DNA of 15,366 nt from Casp-Chloro-G3 sp002816715 (GTDB lineage: Bacteria; Chloroflexota; Dehalococcoidia; Lucifugimonadales; UBA3495), in the NCBI GenBank assembly GCA_027623815.1, contig JAQBUV010000059.1, positions 1 to 15,366 of the forward strand. The letters run 5' to 3'. A model generated the notes under the pieces. That model was not told the DNA's origin. It made no database searches and saw only the letters and a list, made by a program, of their open reading frames with translations. Positions 6,996-13,614 of this stretch are shown here, in pieces (within the stretch, counting starts at the first letter, position 1; every line of letters starts with the position of its first letter). The translations under genes and the position numbers were made by a program.

Positions 6996-8222
6996 ATGAG
7001 CAGAATACCCTGGGTGAAGCGAGCCGCTGCAAAGTGGCTCATTTTTATTGCGGTCGCCATGGTTACCGTGGCTGCGCCAGGAGCTGGGCTCGGAACGACA
7101 CCAATTCAGGCGGACACACCTCCCATTGACCTGCTGGTGTGCCGGGCCAATGTTGACCCCTGCCAGAGCGAGTTGAGCATCCCCATTGGCGGGACGGTTT
7201 TATTAGACTTGATACTGGACCTACCAATCGAAATTGACGCCACCGGGGACCCCCTGCCGGTGGTCGCGTGGGAGACCCACCACGTCCTGACCGACGGCTC
7301 AGTAGCCGAAATCCAGCTAAACGCAACGTCCGGCCAGCCGGTACAAGAGCAGAGAGACCCCATCCTGTTCCTGGACAGAACTCCCTGGCTCAATGGCAAC
7401 CCGGTCGGGGTCAGCAGCGGATATTTCACGGTGCAGAACCAGTACGATTCCGCCTCTGGACAACTGGATTACACCGTTACCTTGACCAATTTTAACCCGA
7501 CCGGACGGCCCTCCGGCATGCAACTTGACCATAATCATCCTCGGGCGGTTATCGGTAGAATAGTCATAAAGGGCAATAACCTGGGCGCTTCAAAATTGTT
7601 GAGAACTAGCGCTCCGGCTCAGGTCATCACGCTGGACCGATCGGACAATTTGGTGCCCATCGAGGTCTCAGCGTCGGCATCTCCGACCGCCAACATTAAA
7701 GTTGGCCCGGTGACGACAACCGAGTTCCGGGTTCAGCTTGCATTGCAGGACGAGCAGGACAATTTCCCATCCGAGCTAGCAGTTACTCTGTGGCAACCCG
7801 GCGCAGTGCCACCCTGGCTGGGCGGCAGCGACGTTCCAGCGGCCGGTTTCCGTCGGTTAAGCACCGACGCCAGCGGCGCTTTCCGGATTGGCGATGTCCC
7901 ATCCTCGCTATTGCCACCGGGCGCTTACGATTTGAGGGTCAAGGGCAGCCGGTCTTTGACGAGGGTGTTGCGAAACATAACGGTTCCGACTTCAGGAGGG
8001 TCACAGCAGGTAGTGTCTATCGTTATGCCCCAACTGAGGCCCGGAGACATTAATGGAGACAACGTAGTAGACTCTGCCGACGTTCAGAATCTGCGGAACG
8101 GCTTTGGCCAGTCAGCAGGAGAAACCGACTTCAACGACACCGCCGATTTTAACCAGGATAATATTATCGACGTTGCGGATTTTTCCAGGCTGTCCAGAAA
8201 TTTTGGCGCTCGCGGGGAGTGA
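6996..8222 (+). CDS. Exported protein with cohesin-like and dockerin domains
   Basis: A secreted protein of about 408 residues. A basic start and hydrophobic stretch (residues 10-30) form a signal peptide. Residues about 58-238 resemble a cohesin-like beta sandwich: ELSIPIGGTVLLDLIL, then DYTVTLTNFN, RAVIGRIVIKGNNLGAS and NLVPIEVSASAS. Residues about 244-345 resemble a carboxypeptidase-regulatory or SdrD-like beta domain (LSTDASGAFRIGDVPSS, LPPGAYDLRVKG). A type I dockerin closes the chain at about 350-404, with two calcium loops, DINGDNVVD and DFNQDNIID, each followed by a helix. Dockerins bind cohesins, so self-association or cell-surface assembly is possible but inferred. ATG 6996 directly follows an alternative GTG at 6993; neither has a clear ribosome binding site. 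Dockerin is certain; the N-terminal calls are less so. Confidence 0.82.
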   Translation: MSRIPWVKRAAAKWLIFIAVAMVTVAAPGAGLGTTPIQADTPPIDLLVCRANVDPCQSELSIPIGGTVLLDLILDLPIEIDATGDPLPVVAWETHHVLTDGSVAEIQLNATSGQPVQEQRDPILFLDRTPWLNGNPVGVSSGYFTVQNQYDSASGQLDYTVTLTNFNPTGRPSGMQLDHNHPRAVIGRIVIKGNNLGASKLLRTSAPAQVITLDRSDNLVPIEVSASASPTANIKVGPVTTTEFRVQLALQDEQDNFPSELAVTLWQPGAVPPWLGGSDVPAAGFRRLSTDASGAFRIGDVPSSLLPPGAYDLRVKGSRSLTRVLRNITVPTSGGSQQVVSIVMPQLRPGDINGDNVVDSADVQNLRNGFGQSAGETDFNDTADFNQDNIIDVADFSRLSRNFGARGE

Positions 8223-8266
8223 CGGCTCCGGTCACCGGAAATATTAGCCAAATAAATTATGAATCG

Positions 8267-8295
8267 TTGACACCCTGAGCACCCTCAGTCAAAAT
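8267..8295 (+). promoter_or_regulatory. Candidate promoter before the DUF4389 gene
   Basis: TTGACA at 8267-8272 is a perfect -35 match and is followed after 17 bases by CAAAAT at 8290-8295, four of six for a -10. It lies about 48 bases before the ATG. The weak -10 keeps confidence low. Confidence 0.35.
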
Positions 8296-8342
8296 ACCGT
8301 CAGGCACAACGTGTCCGCTAAACTCTACAAGAGGAGGACATT

Positions 8343-8960
8343 ATGGCTACTGGACCTGTTAGCGCGTACCCGGTCTCGGTCGAAGGCGAGTTTGGTGAAT
8401 CTTTAAGTCGCTGGCGGTGGCTGTTCAAATGGCTATTGGCCATACCTCACTTCATCGTCCTATTTTTCCTGTGGATCGCCTTTCTAATCATCACCATAAT
8501 TGCCTTCTTCGCCATCCTGTTCACCGGACGTTACCCCAGAGGCATGTTCGACTTTAACGTTGGGGTCATGCGCTGGACCTGGCGAGTAGGGTTTTACAGC
8601 TACAGCGCGCTGGCCACCGACCAGTACCCACCTTTCAGCTTGCAACCCAGGGACTATCCGGCCACTTTAGAAGTTGAGTACCCAGAAAACTTGTCCAGGG
8701 GACTGGTGCTGATCAAGTGGTGGCTGTTGGCAATCCCCCACTACCTGATACTCGCCTTTTTCCAGGGTGGAGGGGGTTACCGCTTCGGAGGACTGCAAGT
8801 CATACTGGTGATTTTTGCCGGGGTGGCCTTGCTGTTCACCGGACGCTATCCCCGAGACCTGTTTGACCTGGTACTGGGCATCAGCCGGTGGTCGTTGAGA
8901 GTTCTGGCCTACACTGCGTTGATGCGCGATGAATATCCCCCGTTCCGGCTAAGCCCATAA
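8343..8960 (+). CDS. DUF4389 integral membrane protein, internally duplicated
   Basis: A 205-residue membrane protein of the DUF4389 family, function unknown. It is two copies of one unit. The first (about 10-100) runs from YPVSVEGEFGESLSRW through KWLLAIPH, a membrane hairpin, LFTGRYPRGMFDF and DQYPPFSL. The second (about 105-203) runs from YPATLEVEYPENLSRG through WWLLAIPHY, LFTGRYPRDLFDL and DEYPPFRLSP. Each copy has two hydrophobic segments (roughly 28-60 and 123-165 for the clearest), so four membrane passes are likely. The ATG at 8343 is preceded by a strong GAGGAGG at 8331-8337. It has its own candidate promoter and lies before the methyltransferase on the same strand. Family is clear. 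Confidence 0.85.
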   Translation: MATGPVSAYPVSVEGEFGESLSRWRWLFKWLLAIPHFIVLFFLWIAFLIITIIAFFAILFTGRYPRGMFDFNVGVMRWTWRVGFYSYSALATDQYPPFSLQPRDYPATLEVEYPENLSRGLVLIKWWLLAIPHYLILAFFQGGGGYRFGGLQVILVIFAGVALLFTGRYPRDLFDLVLGISRWSLRVLAYTALMRDEYPPFRLSP

Positions 8961-8965
8961 GCCCG

Positions 8966-9000
8966 CTGGATTCCCCACTGGATTCCCCACTGGATTCAAT
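8966..9000. repeat. Short tandem repeat, 12-bp unit
   Basis: CTGGATTCCCCA occurs at 8966-8977 and again at 8978-8989, followed by a partial third copy CTGGATTCAAT at 8990-9000. The CTGGATTCC core also occurs, on the other strand, at 10746-10754 and resembles the start of a common intergenic palindrome family. Confidence 0.75.
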
Positions 9001-9054
9001 GAGCTTCCACACCAGCTCGTCAATCACTAATAAACTAAGAGAGGAAAATAATAC

Positions 9055-9834
9055 ATGGCCACCAATCAGGAGGGAACTCTAGCCCAGCAGATGTTCGGCT
9101 CCCAAGCCCCGGTGTACGCCACCAGCCAGGTCCACGTTAGCGACGCCAGCCTGGAAGCGATTGTCCGGCTGACCGCGCCCGGCCCCTACGCTTGGACTGT
9201 GGACTTGGGAACCGGAGCGGGATTTACCGCCTTTGCCATGACCCAATGCTCTCAGCGGGTCGTCGCCAGCGACCTCACCCGGCCAATGCTTCAAGAGACC
9301 AGACGCATTGGACAGGAACGCCAGCTAAGCAACCTGATGCTCAGTCATAACGCCGCCGAGCATTTGCCCTTCGCCAGCGATTCCCTGGATCTGGTCACTT
9401 GCCGGGTCGCCGGGCACCACTTCGCCGACTTCGAGCAGGCGTTGAACGAAATCCACCGGGTATTGAAAGTCGGCGGCTCGCTGGTGATGGCCGACACCAT
9501 CGCGCCAGAAGATGACGCCGTCGCCGAATGGCTGAACGACATTGAATTGCGTCGGGACTTCAGTCATGTCAATGACCGAAAAATCTCCGTGATTGAAGGC
9601 ATGCTGTCGGCGCGAGACTTGGCAATAGTCGCCAGAGAGAACGTCCGGGTCTACCTCCAGTTCAACAACTGGGTGGCCCGCACCGCCACGCCCGATGAGG
9701 AAGTTATTACTCTAAGGAGAGACTTCCTGGCCGGGTCGTCCGAAGTCAAAGAGGCTTTCGAGATTGAGCCAACCGCCGACGGAGACATCAATTTTTCCTG
9801 GCCTTGCCTGATATTTCGAGCGGTAAAACGTTAG
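9055..9834 (+). CDS. Class I SAM-dependent methyltransferase (UbiE/Methyltransf_11-like)
   Basis: A 259-residue soluble methyltransferase using S-adenosylmethionine; the acceptor is unknown. The Rossmann-type motifs are in order. Motif I is VDLGTGAGFT (about 44-53). The acidic residue that binds the ribose is in VVASDLTRPML. Next come NAAEHLPFASDSLDLVTCRVAGHHF (residues near 102-122) and motif III, EIHRVLKVGGSLVMADTIAPEDD. The C-terminal part (about 155-259) is variable and presumably holds the acceptor site. A purine-rich AGAGGAAA begins about 15 bases before ATG 9055 and is an acceptable binding site. It lies downstream of the DUF4389 gene with a 94-base gap that holds a tandem repeat, so co-transcription is possible but unproven. 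Fold is certain; annotating a specific pathway is not justified. Confidence 0.88.
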   Translation: MATNQEGTLAQQMFGSQAPVYATSQVHVSDASLEAIVRLTAPGPYAWTVDLGTGAGFTAFAMTQCSQRVVASDLTRPMLQETRRIGQERQLSNLMLSHNAAEHLPFASDSLDLVTCRVAGHHFADFEQALNEIHRVLKVGGSLVMADTIAPEDDAVAEWLNDIELRRDFSHVNDRKISVIEGMLSARDLAIVARENVRVYLQFNNWVARTATPDEEVITLRRDFLAGSSEVKEAFEIEPTADGDINFSWPCLIFRAVKR

Positions 9835-9958
9835 CCAGAACCTACGCTCAGCTAACAGTTTGCGAATAAATGGCCTCTCTCTCGTCGCTCCGGTGTAGGC
9901 CAGAGCCTAGGCCGTGACATAGTTGATTGACCAGTGAGCAGTATGCGGCAGAGCGTAA

Positions 9959-9987
9959 CTGCATTCCGGCCTTCGCCCGAATGTCAG
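9959..9987. repeat. Degenerate copy of a dispersed intergenic palindrome
   Basis: Starting at 9961, GCATTCCGGCCTTCGCCCGA followed by ATGTCAG resembles the widespread bacterial intergenic motif that reads GGATTCCCGCCTTCGCGGGA then ATGACAG. It lies in the gap between the convergent methyltransferase and TenA genes. A small hairpin with arms TAGGC/GCCTA at 9896-9909 is the only other structure seen in this gap. Confidence 0.45.
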
Positions 9988-9993
9988 AGGCAA

Positions 9994-10662
9994 CTACAAT
10001 TGCCAGCGTTCCAAGTTGTAGGACATGTCCCAAAATAGCCGTTCAAACCGCAGGCTAGTGCGATAAGCCTCACCCATCGCCGCTACCTCGGCTGGCCCAG
10101 CCTGGTCTCCAATGCGATCCGCCAATGCTCTGGCTTCTTGGGCCAGCCCCGTAAATTCCGGGGTGGTGTACATCTGAATCCACTGGCAGTACAAAGGAGC
10201 GGAGGCTGGCTCCCCTTGCCGGGACAGGTGGTCGCCAATCTCCCAATACCCCCACTGGCAGGGCAGCAGCGAGGCTACCAATTCGCCAAAGCTGCCCTGG
10301 TGCGCCGTCTTCAGCAAGAAACTGGTGTAAGCGATGGTAGTGGGCGCTGGCTCGGTGGCTTCTAACTCCCCGGCGGCAATGCCAAACTCGGCGCAGTAGC
10401 TGCGATGCAGGCCCATTTCAACGTTTAGGGTCTCGTCCAGCAGCTTGGCAAACCAGCCCATCGTTGCCAGGTCGGTGGCCCGGGCCGATCCCAACGCCAG
10501 CACTCGGCTATAGTCAATCAGGTAAGCGTAGTCTTGGGTGACGTAGTGCTTGAACTTGGCTACATCCAGACTGCCGTCGCCGACCCCGACAATGAAAGGG
10601 TGGGCCAGAATCGCCTGCCGCAGGCCCAGGGTTTGTTGCTCGATATCATCAATGAAACTCAA
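9994..10662 (-). CDS. tenA: TenA-family thiaminase II
   Basis: A 222-residue all-helical TenA protein. TenA hydrolyses aminopyrimidine breakdown products of thiamine so that HMP can be salvaged for vitamin B1 synthesis in the cytosol. The positions match Bacillus subtilis TenA closely: Asp44 in VTQDYAYL, Tyr112 in TIAYTSF, nucleophile Cys135 in LLPCQWGYWEIG, and Glu207 in RFERLFWDMSY near the usual 205. The Cys places it in the classical TenA-C group. The start is TTG 10662, backed by AGGTGG six bases upstream (10669-10674). It stands alone on the minus strand with no other thiamine gene in view and no THI-box-like leader that I can recognise. Family is certain; salvage role is inferred from conserved residues. 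Confidence 0.92.
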   Translation of the reverse strand: MSFIDDIEQQTLGLRQAILAHPFIVGVGDGSLDVAKFKHYVTQDYAYLIDYSRVLALGSARATDLATMGWFAKLLDETLNVEMGLHRSYCAEFGIAAGELEATEPAPTTIAYTSFLLKTAHQGSFGELVASLLPCQWGYWEIGDHLSRQGEPASAPLYCQWIQMYTTPEFTGLAQEARALADRIGDQAGPAEVAAMGEAYRTSLRFERLFWDMSYNLERWQL

Positions 10663-10674
10663 CGACCGCCACCT

Positions 10675-10936
10675 AAACCTAATCTAAGCTGGATTTTGTA
10701 GAAACATCTGCCGAAGTCTGGAGCGCCGTCATCGCCGCGCAGACCGGAATCCAGTTGCATATCGGCCTCAACCTAGGGCCGTCTCCACGCTCCTTAGCGA
10801 CGGAGGAAACTTCCCTGGCATTCGCCACGGCATTCAACACGGCATTCGCCACGATCCGATTGTAGGTACGTGGGCCGAAACCGTCAATTGAAGGAGTGCT
10901 GCCCATTAGTCTCAAATCAGTCTTGAGATAACGGGA
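10675..10936. other. Intergenic region between divergent tenA and rplI, no gene supported
   Basis: This spacer has no convincing coding sequence. It contains a degenerate dispersed palindrome at 10727-10754 (CGTCATCGCCGCGCAGACCG, then GAATCCAG), a 12-bp tandem repeat at 10817-10852, and an inverted repeat TCTCAA/TTGAGA at 10910-10928 with seven bases between the arms. A 78-codon minus-strand frame spans it but is built from these repeats. The rest of the spacer, up to the rplI start, carries the promoter. Confidence 0.6.
10817..10852. repeat. Three tandem 12-bp units
   Basis: GGCATTCGCCAC at 10817-10828, GGCATTCAACAC at 10829-10840 and GGCATTCGCCAC at 10841-10852. Units 1 and 3 are identical; unit 2 differs at two positions. 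Function unknown. Confidence 0.9.
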
Positions 10937-10962
10937 TCAAAGGTGTGTCAAGCAACCTTTGA
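10937..10962. promoter_or_regulatory. Inverted repeat overlapping the rplI -35 box, possible operator
   Basis: TCAAAGGT (10937-10944) and ACCTTTGA (10955-10962) are perfect 8-bp arms separated by ten bases. The right arm covers four bases of the -35 box at 10959-10964, a placement expected of a repressor site, though a transcript hairpin is excluded because it lies before the start site. Confidence 0.45.
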
Positions 10963-10987
10963 GGGTTCCAGGTTAATACAGTATAAT
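10959..10987 (+). promoter_or_regulatory. Sigma-70-type promoter for the rplI-dnaB-dnaD-loader operon
   Basis: TTGAGG at 10959-10964 and a perfect TATAAT at 10982-10987 are spaced by 17 bases. Transcription would start near 10994, about 40 bases before the rplI ATG. This is the clearest promoter in the window and no other good one is seen before the end of the loader gene. Confidence 0.75.
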
Positions 10988-11033
10988 GTCTTCACCCATT
11001 CCCACATTCCCAATATTTAGAGAGGCAGTAAAC

Positions 11034-11483
11034 ATGAACGTACTCTTCCTACAAGACGTAGCCCAAAAGGCCCACGCTGGTGAAGTTAAGCGTGTGGCCG
11101 ACGGCTACGCCCGGAACTACCTGATCCCCAAGGGGCTGGCCGAAATAGTCACCCCAGAGATTATGAAGCGGGTGAACAAGATCAAGTCGGTTGGCGATGC
11201 GCAGCGTCTGCAAGAAACCGAGACCATGGAAGTGCTGGCCCAACTGCTGGATAACACCCAGATCAGCGTTATGGCCAGGGTCACTCCCACCGGGCGGTAC
11301 TATGGTGCCATCGGCAGCGCCCATATCGCCGAAACGCTAACCACCACCATCGGTCGGGACATTGACCGCCGATTGTTGGAAACCATTGAGCCAATCCGTG
11401 CACCGGGCGAGTACGAAATCTCCCTGAAACTGACGGCTGACATTCAGGCGACCATCCACATCACGGCGGAGGCCGAAGAGTAA
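11034..11483 (+). CDS. rplI: 50S ribosomal protein bL9
   Basis: A 149-residue large-subunit ribosomal protein that binds 23S rRNA near the base of the L1 stalk through its N-terminal domain. The family signature GEVKRVADGYARNYLIPKG (16-34) is intact; a long connecting helix (about 40-75) and a C-terminal domain with a GRYYGAIG segment follow. ATG 11034 is chosen because MNVLFLQDVA is the usual bL9 start and AGAGAGG stands eight bases upstream. The earlier ATG at 10986 lies inside the -10 box and cannot be on the transcript. dnaB follows after five bases, the common rplI-dnaB order in bacteria. Length is normal. Confidence 0.96.
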   Translation: MNVLFLQDVAQKAHAGEVKRVADGYARNYLIPKGLAEIVTPEIMKRVNKIKSVGDAQRLQETETMEVLAQLLDNTQISVMARVTPTGRYYGAIGSAHIAETLTTTIGRDIDRRLLETIEPIRAPGEYEISLKLTADIQATIHITAEAEE

Positions 11484-11488
11484 AGTAA

Positions 11489-12856
11489 ATGTACGCGGAG
11501 AAACTCCTTCCCCACGACATTGAGGCGGAGGAAGCGGTGGTTGGGGCACTGCTGATCAATAGCGATTCGTTTCTCCGGGTGTCGCACCTGATCAAACCGG
11601 ACGACTTCTACCGGGAGAGGAACCGCTCCTGTTTTGCCGCCTGCGTTGACCTGTTCCAACGGAGCGAGGCTATCGATCAGGTAACGCTGGCTCGGGAACT
11701 GTCCCGCACCAGCCAGTTAGAATCGGTGGGCGGCATGGCCTACCTCAGCCATTTGATCTCCATTACCCCTAACTCGGCCAACGCCGAATACTACGCCCAA
11801 CTCATTGCGCGTACCGCCACCATGCGACGACTCATTGACGCCGCCTCCCGCATCTCGGCCCTGGGTTACGAGGATACCGAGGACATAGAGGCTACCCTGC
11901 GCCAGGCCGAGGACACCCTGTTCAAGGTGCGCTCCGGGCAGAGCAACCGGGGGTTTGTCCCCTTGCGTCAGATATATGACCAGTTCCTGGAAGACCGGGC
12001 CGCCCTCGCCGAGCCCGCCCAGAACAGCGCACCCGTAATGACCAGCTTCAACGCCCTGGATGAACTGTTGGGCGGTATGCAACGCTCGGATATGTTGATC
12101 TTGGGTGCCCGACCCGGCCTGGGCAAAAGCACCCTGGCGGTCAACATCTGCTTGAACGCCGCCAAAAACGGCTTCACCTCTGGGATATTCAGTCTGGAGA
12201 TGAGCCGGGAGCAGTTAGCCCTGCGCATTCTGGCCGCCGACGCAGGGGTAGACGCCCACCGCTTGCGGTTGGGCCTGTACACCGAAGCCGAGGAGCAGAG
12301 GATTATCGATTCCATCGGTGGCCTTTCCGATATGCCGGTGTTTATCGACGACACACCCTTTCAAGGCATTGTTGAGATGCGGAGCAAGTCCCGGCGTCTA
12401 TCGCTGGAGCACGGAGTGGACCTGCTGGTCATCGACTACCTTCAACTAGTCCAGGGCGAGGCCAAGGGACGCTTCGGCGACAACCGGGTGCAGGAAGTCA
12501 GCGAAATATCCCGTTCAATCAAGGGAATGGCCCGCGACCTGAATGTCCCGATCCTCACCTGCTCCCAGCTCAGCCGGGTTGTTGAGAACCGCACCGGACA
12601 CCGCCCGCAACTCTCCGACCTGCGGGACAGCGGCAGCATTGAGCAGGACGCCGACGTTGTGATGTTCATCTCACGGGAAGACGCGTACTTCACCGAAGAC
12701 GAGTGGGGACAGCAAAATCCCGGGCGTCCCTACCCCAGAGCCATCGCCGAGATTATCGTCGCCAAGCATCGCCACGGCCCCACCGGCAGTATCAAACTGC
12801 GGTTTCGTGACCATCTGGTGCGGTTTGAGTCGCTAGCCCAGACCGATAACTTCTAG
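11489..12856 (+). CDS. dnaB: Replicative DNA helicase DnaB
   Basis: The 455-residue hexameric helicase that unwinds DNA 5'-3' at the replication fork, hydrolysing ATP. The N-terminal helical domain starts LPHDIEAEEAVVGALL (7-22). The RecA-like domain has Walker A GARPGLGKST (206-215, Lys213), catalytic Glu237 in SLEMSREQL, and Walker B DLLVIDYLQL (311-320). It also has CSQLSR, then LSDLRDSGSIEQDAD, and the KHRHGPTG arginine-finger loop near the end. No intein or insertion is present and the length is typical. It lies five bases after rplI and two bases before the DnaD-domain gene, with no strong ribosome binding site of its own close by, which favours translational coupling. Confidence 0.96.
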   Translation: MYAEKLLPHDIEAEEAVVGALLINSDSFLRVSHLIKPDDFYRERNRSCFAACVDLFQRSEAIDQVTLARELSRTSQLESVGGMAYLSHLISITPNSANAEYYAQLIARTATMRRLIDAASRISALGYEDTEDIEATLRQAEDTLFKVRSGQSNRGFVPLRQIYDQFLEDRAALAEPAQNSAPVMTSFNALDELLGGMQRSDMLILGARPGLGKSTLAVNICLNAAKNGFTSGIFSLEMSREQLALRILAADAGVDAHRLRLGLYTEAEEQRIIDSIGGLSDMPVFIDDTPFQGIVEMRSKSRRLSLEHGVDLLVIDYLQLVQGEAKGRFGDNRVQEVSEISRSIKGMARDLNVPILTCSQLSRVVENRTGHRPQLSDLRDSGSIEQDADVVMFISREDAYFTEDEWGQQNPGRPYPRAIAEIIVAKHRHGPTGSIKLRFRDHLVRFESLAQTDNF

Positions 12857-12858
12857 CC

Positions 12859-13614
12859 GTGGAATTCTCCGGCTTCCCCTCTGGTGTTCACGCCACGTCT
12901 ATCCCAGACCCGGTGCTGGGTGTCCTGCTGGAACAGATCGACGATTTGGCCGAACTCAAGGTGACCCTGCGCGGCTTCTGGCTGGCCAACCAGAAAAAGG
13001 GCGCGTTGCGGGCTGTCTCCCAAGATGAGTTTCTCAACGACAAAGTTTTAGTTGAAGGTCTCAAGGGCATTGACCAGTCGCCGCATGAGGCAATTCAACG
13101 GGGTTTGTCCCTGGCGGTACAGCGGCACACCTTTCTGGTCTTTCAGTCCGACTCAAGCAAACCCAACCACAAGCTCTACGCGGTCAACGCTGAAAGCGAC
13201 CGCCGCGCGCTCGCCCGTTTACAAACTGAGGGTGGCGTTCTGCTTCGGGAAACCATTCAGCAGGAAGATTCTTACGATGAGCCGTATACCGAAACCTCCG
13301 GAGATACCAAGCCCAACATCTTTGCGCTATACGAGAATAACATCGGCACTATCTCGCCAATGCTGGCCGAGAAACTGAAAGAAGCTGAAGAACTGTATCC
13401 CTGGCCCTGGATTGGCGAGGCGTTTCAGATTGCGGTAACACAGAACAAACGGAGTTGGGCCTACATATCGGCGATTTTGCGACGTTGGGTCGATGAAGGA
13501 AAGGACGATGGAGAGTCTGGGCGACATTCTCAGAAGGATAACCCAACAAACCACCTTGAGGAATACCGACAGCTACGGGGTCACCTCCCCTGGGAGTCAT
13601 CCGGAGACCGCTGA
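12859..13614 (+). CDS. DnaD-domain replication initiation/primosome protein
   Basis: A 251-residue protein whose C-terminal half is a DnaD (DnaB_2) domain. Residues 152-214 contain IFALYENNIGTISPMLAEKL with the YxxxIGxxxP hallmark, then WPWIGEAFQIAVTQNKRSW and YISAILRRWVDEG. DnaD proteins bind DNA and act with helicase and loader in primosome assembly, best known in Firmicutes. Residues 15-130 would be the winged-helix-like N-terminal part (LLEQIDDLAELKVTLRGFWL). The start is GTG 12859, two bases after dnaB; no binding site is visible, so coupling to dnaB is likely. The tail beyond the DnaD domain (217-251, ending in GHLPWESSGDR) is encoded in bases shared with the loader gene. The domain call is strong; working with the neighbouring helicase is inferred from context. 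Confidence 0.85.
   Translation: MEFSGFPSGVHATSIPDPVLGVLLEQIDDLAELKVTLRGFWLANQKKGALRAVSQDEFLNDKVLVEGLKGIDQSPHEAIQRGLSLAVQRHTFLVFQSDSSKPNHKLYAVNAESDRRALARLQTEGGVLLRETIQQEDSYDEPYTETSGDTKPNIFALYENNIGTISPMLAEKLKEAEELYPWPWIGEAFQIAVTQNKRSWAYISAILRRWVDEGKDDGESGRHSQKDNPTNHLEEYRQLRGHLPWESSGDR
13496..13500 (+). promoter_or_regulatory. Ribosome binding site choosing ATG 13508 for the loader
   Basis: AAGGA lies seven bases before ATG 13508, inside the DnaD coding sequence. The in-frame ATG at 13493 has only GGGT nearby, so 13508 is preferred. Confidence 0.55.

Noticed and set aside
8225..8245. TCCGGTCACCGGA as a terminator after the dockerin gene
   Set aside because: The stem is only five pairs with a three-base loop and is not followed by a T-run.
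8966..10852. CRISPR array
   Set aside because: The repeat units are 12 bp, directly tandem without spacers, few in number, and no cas gene is present.
10679..10915. A 78-codon minus-strand open frame upstream of tenA
   Set aside because: It is composed of intergenic repeats (12-bp tandem units read as ANAVLNAVANA and a dispersed palindrome) and has no recognised motif.
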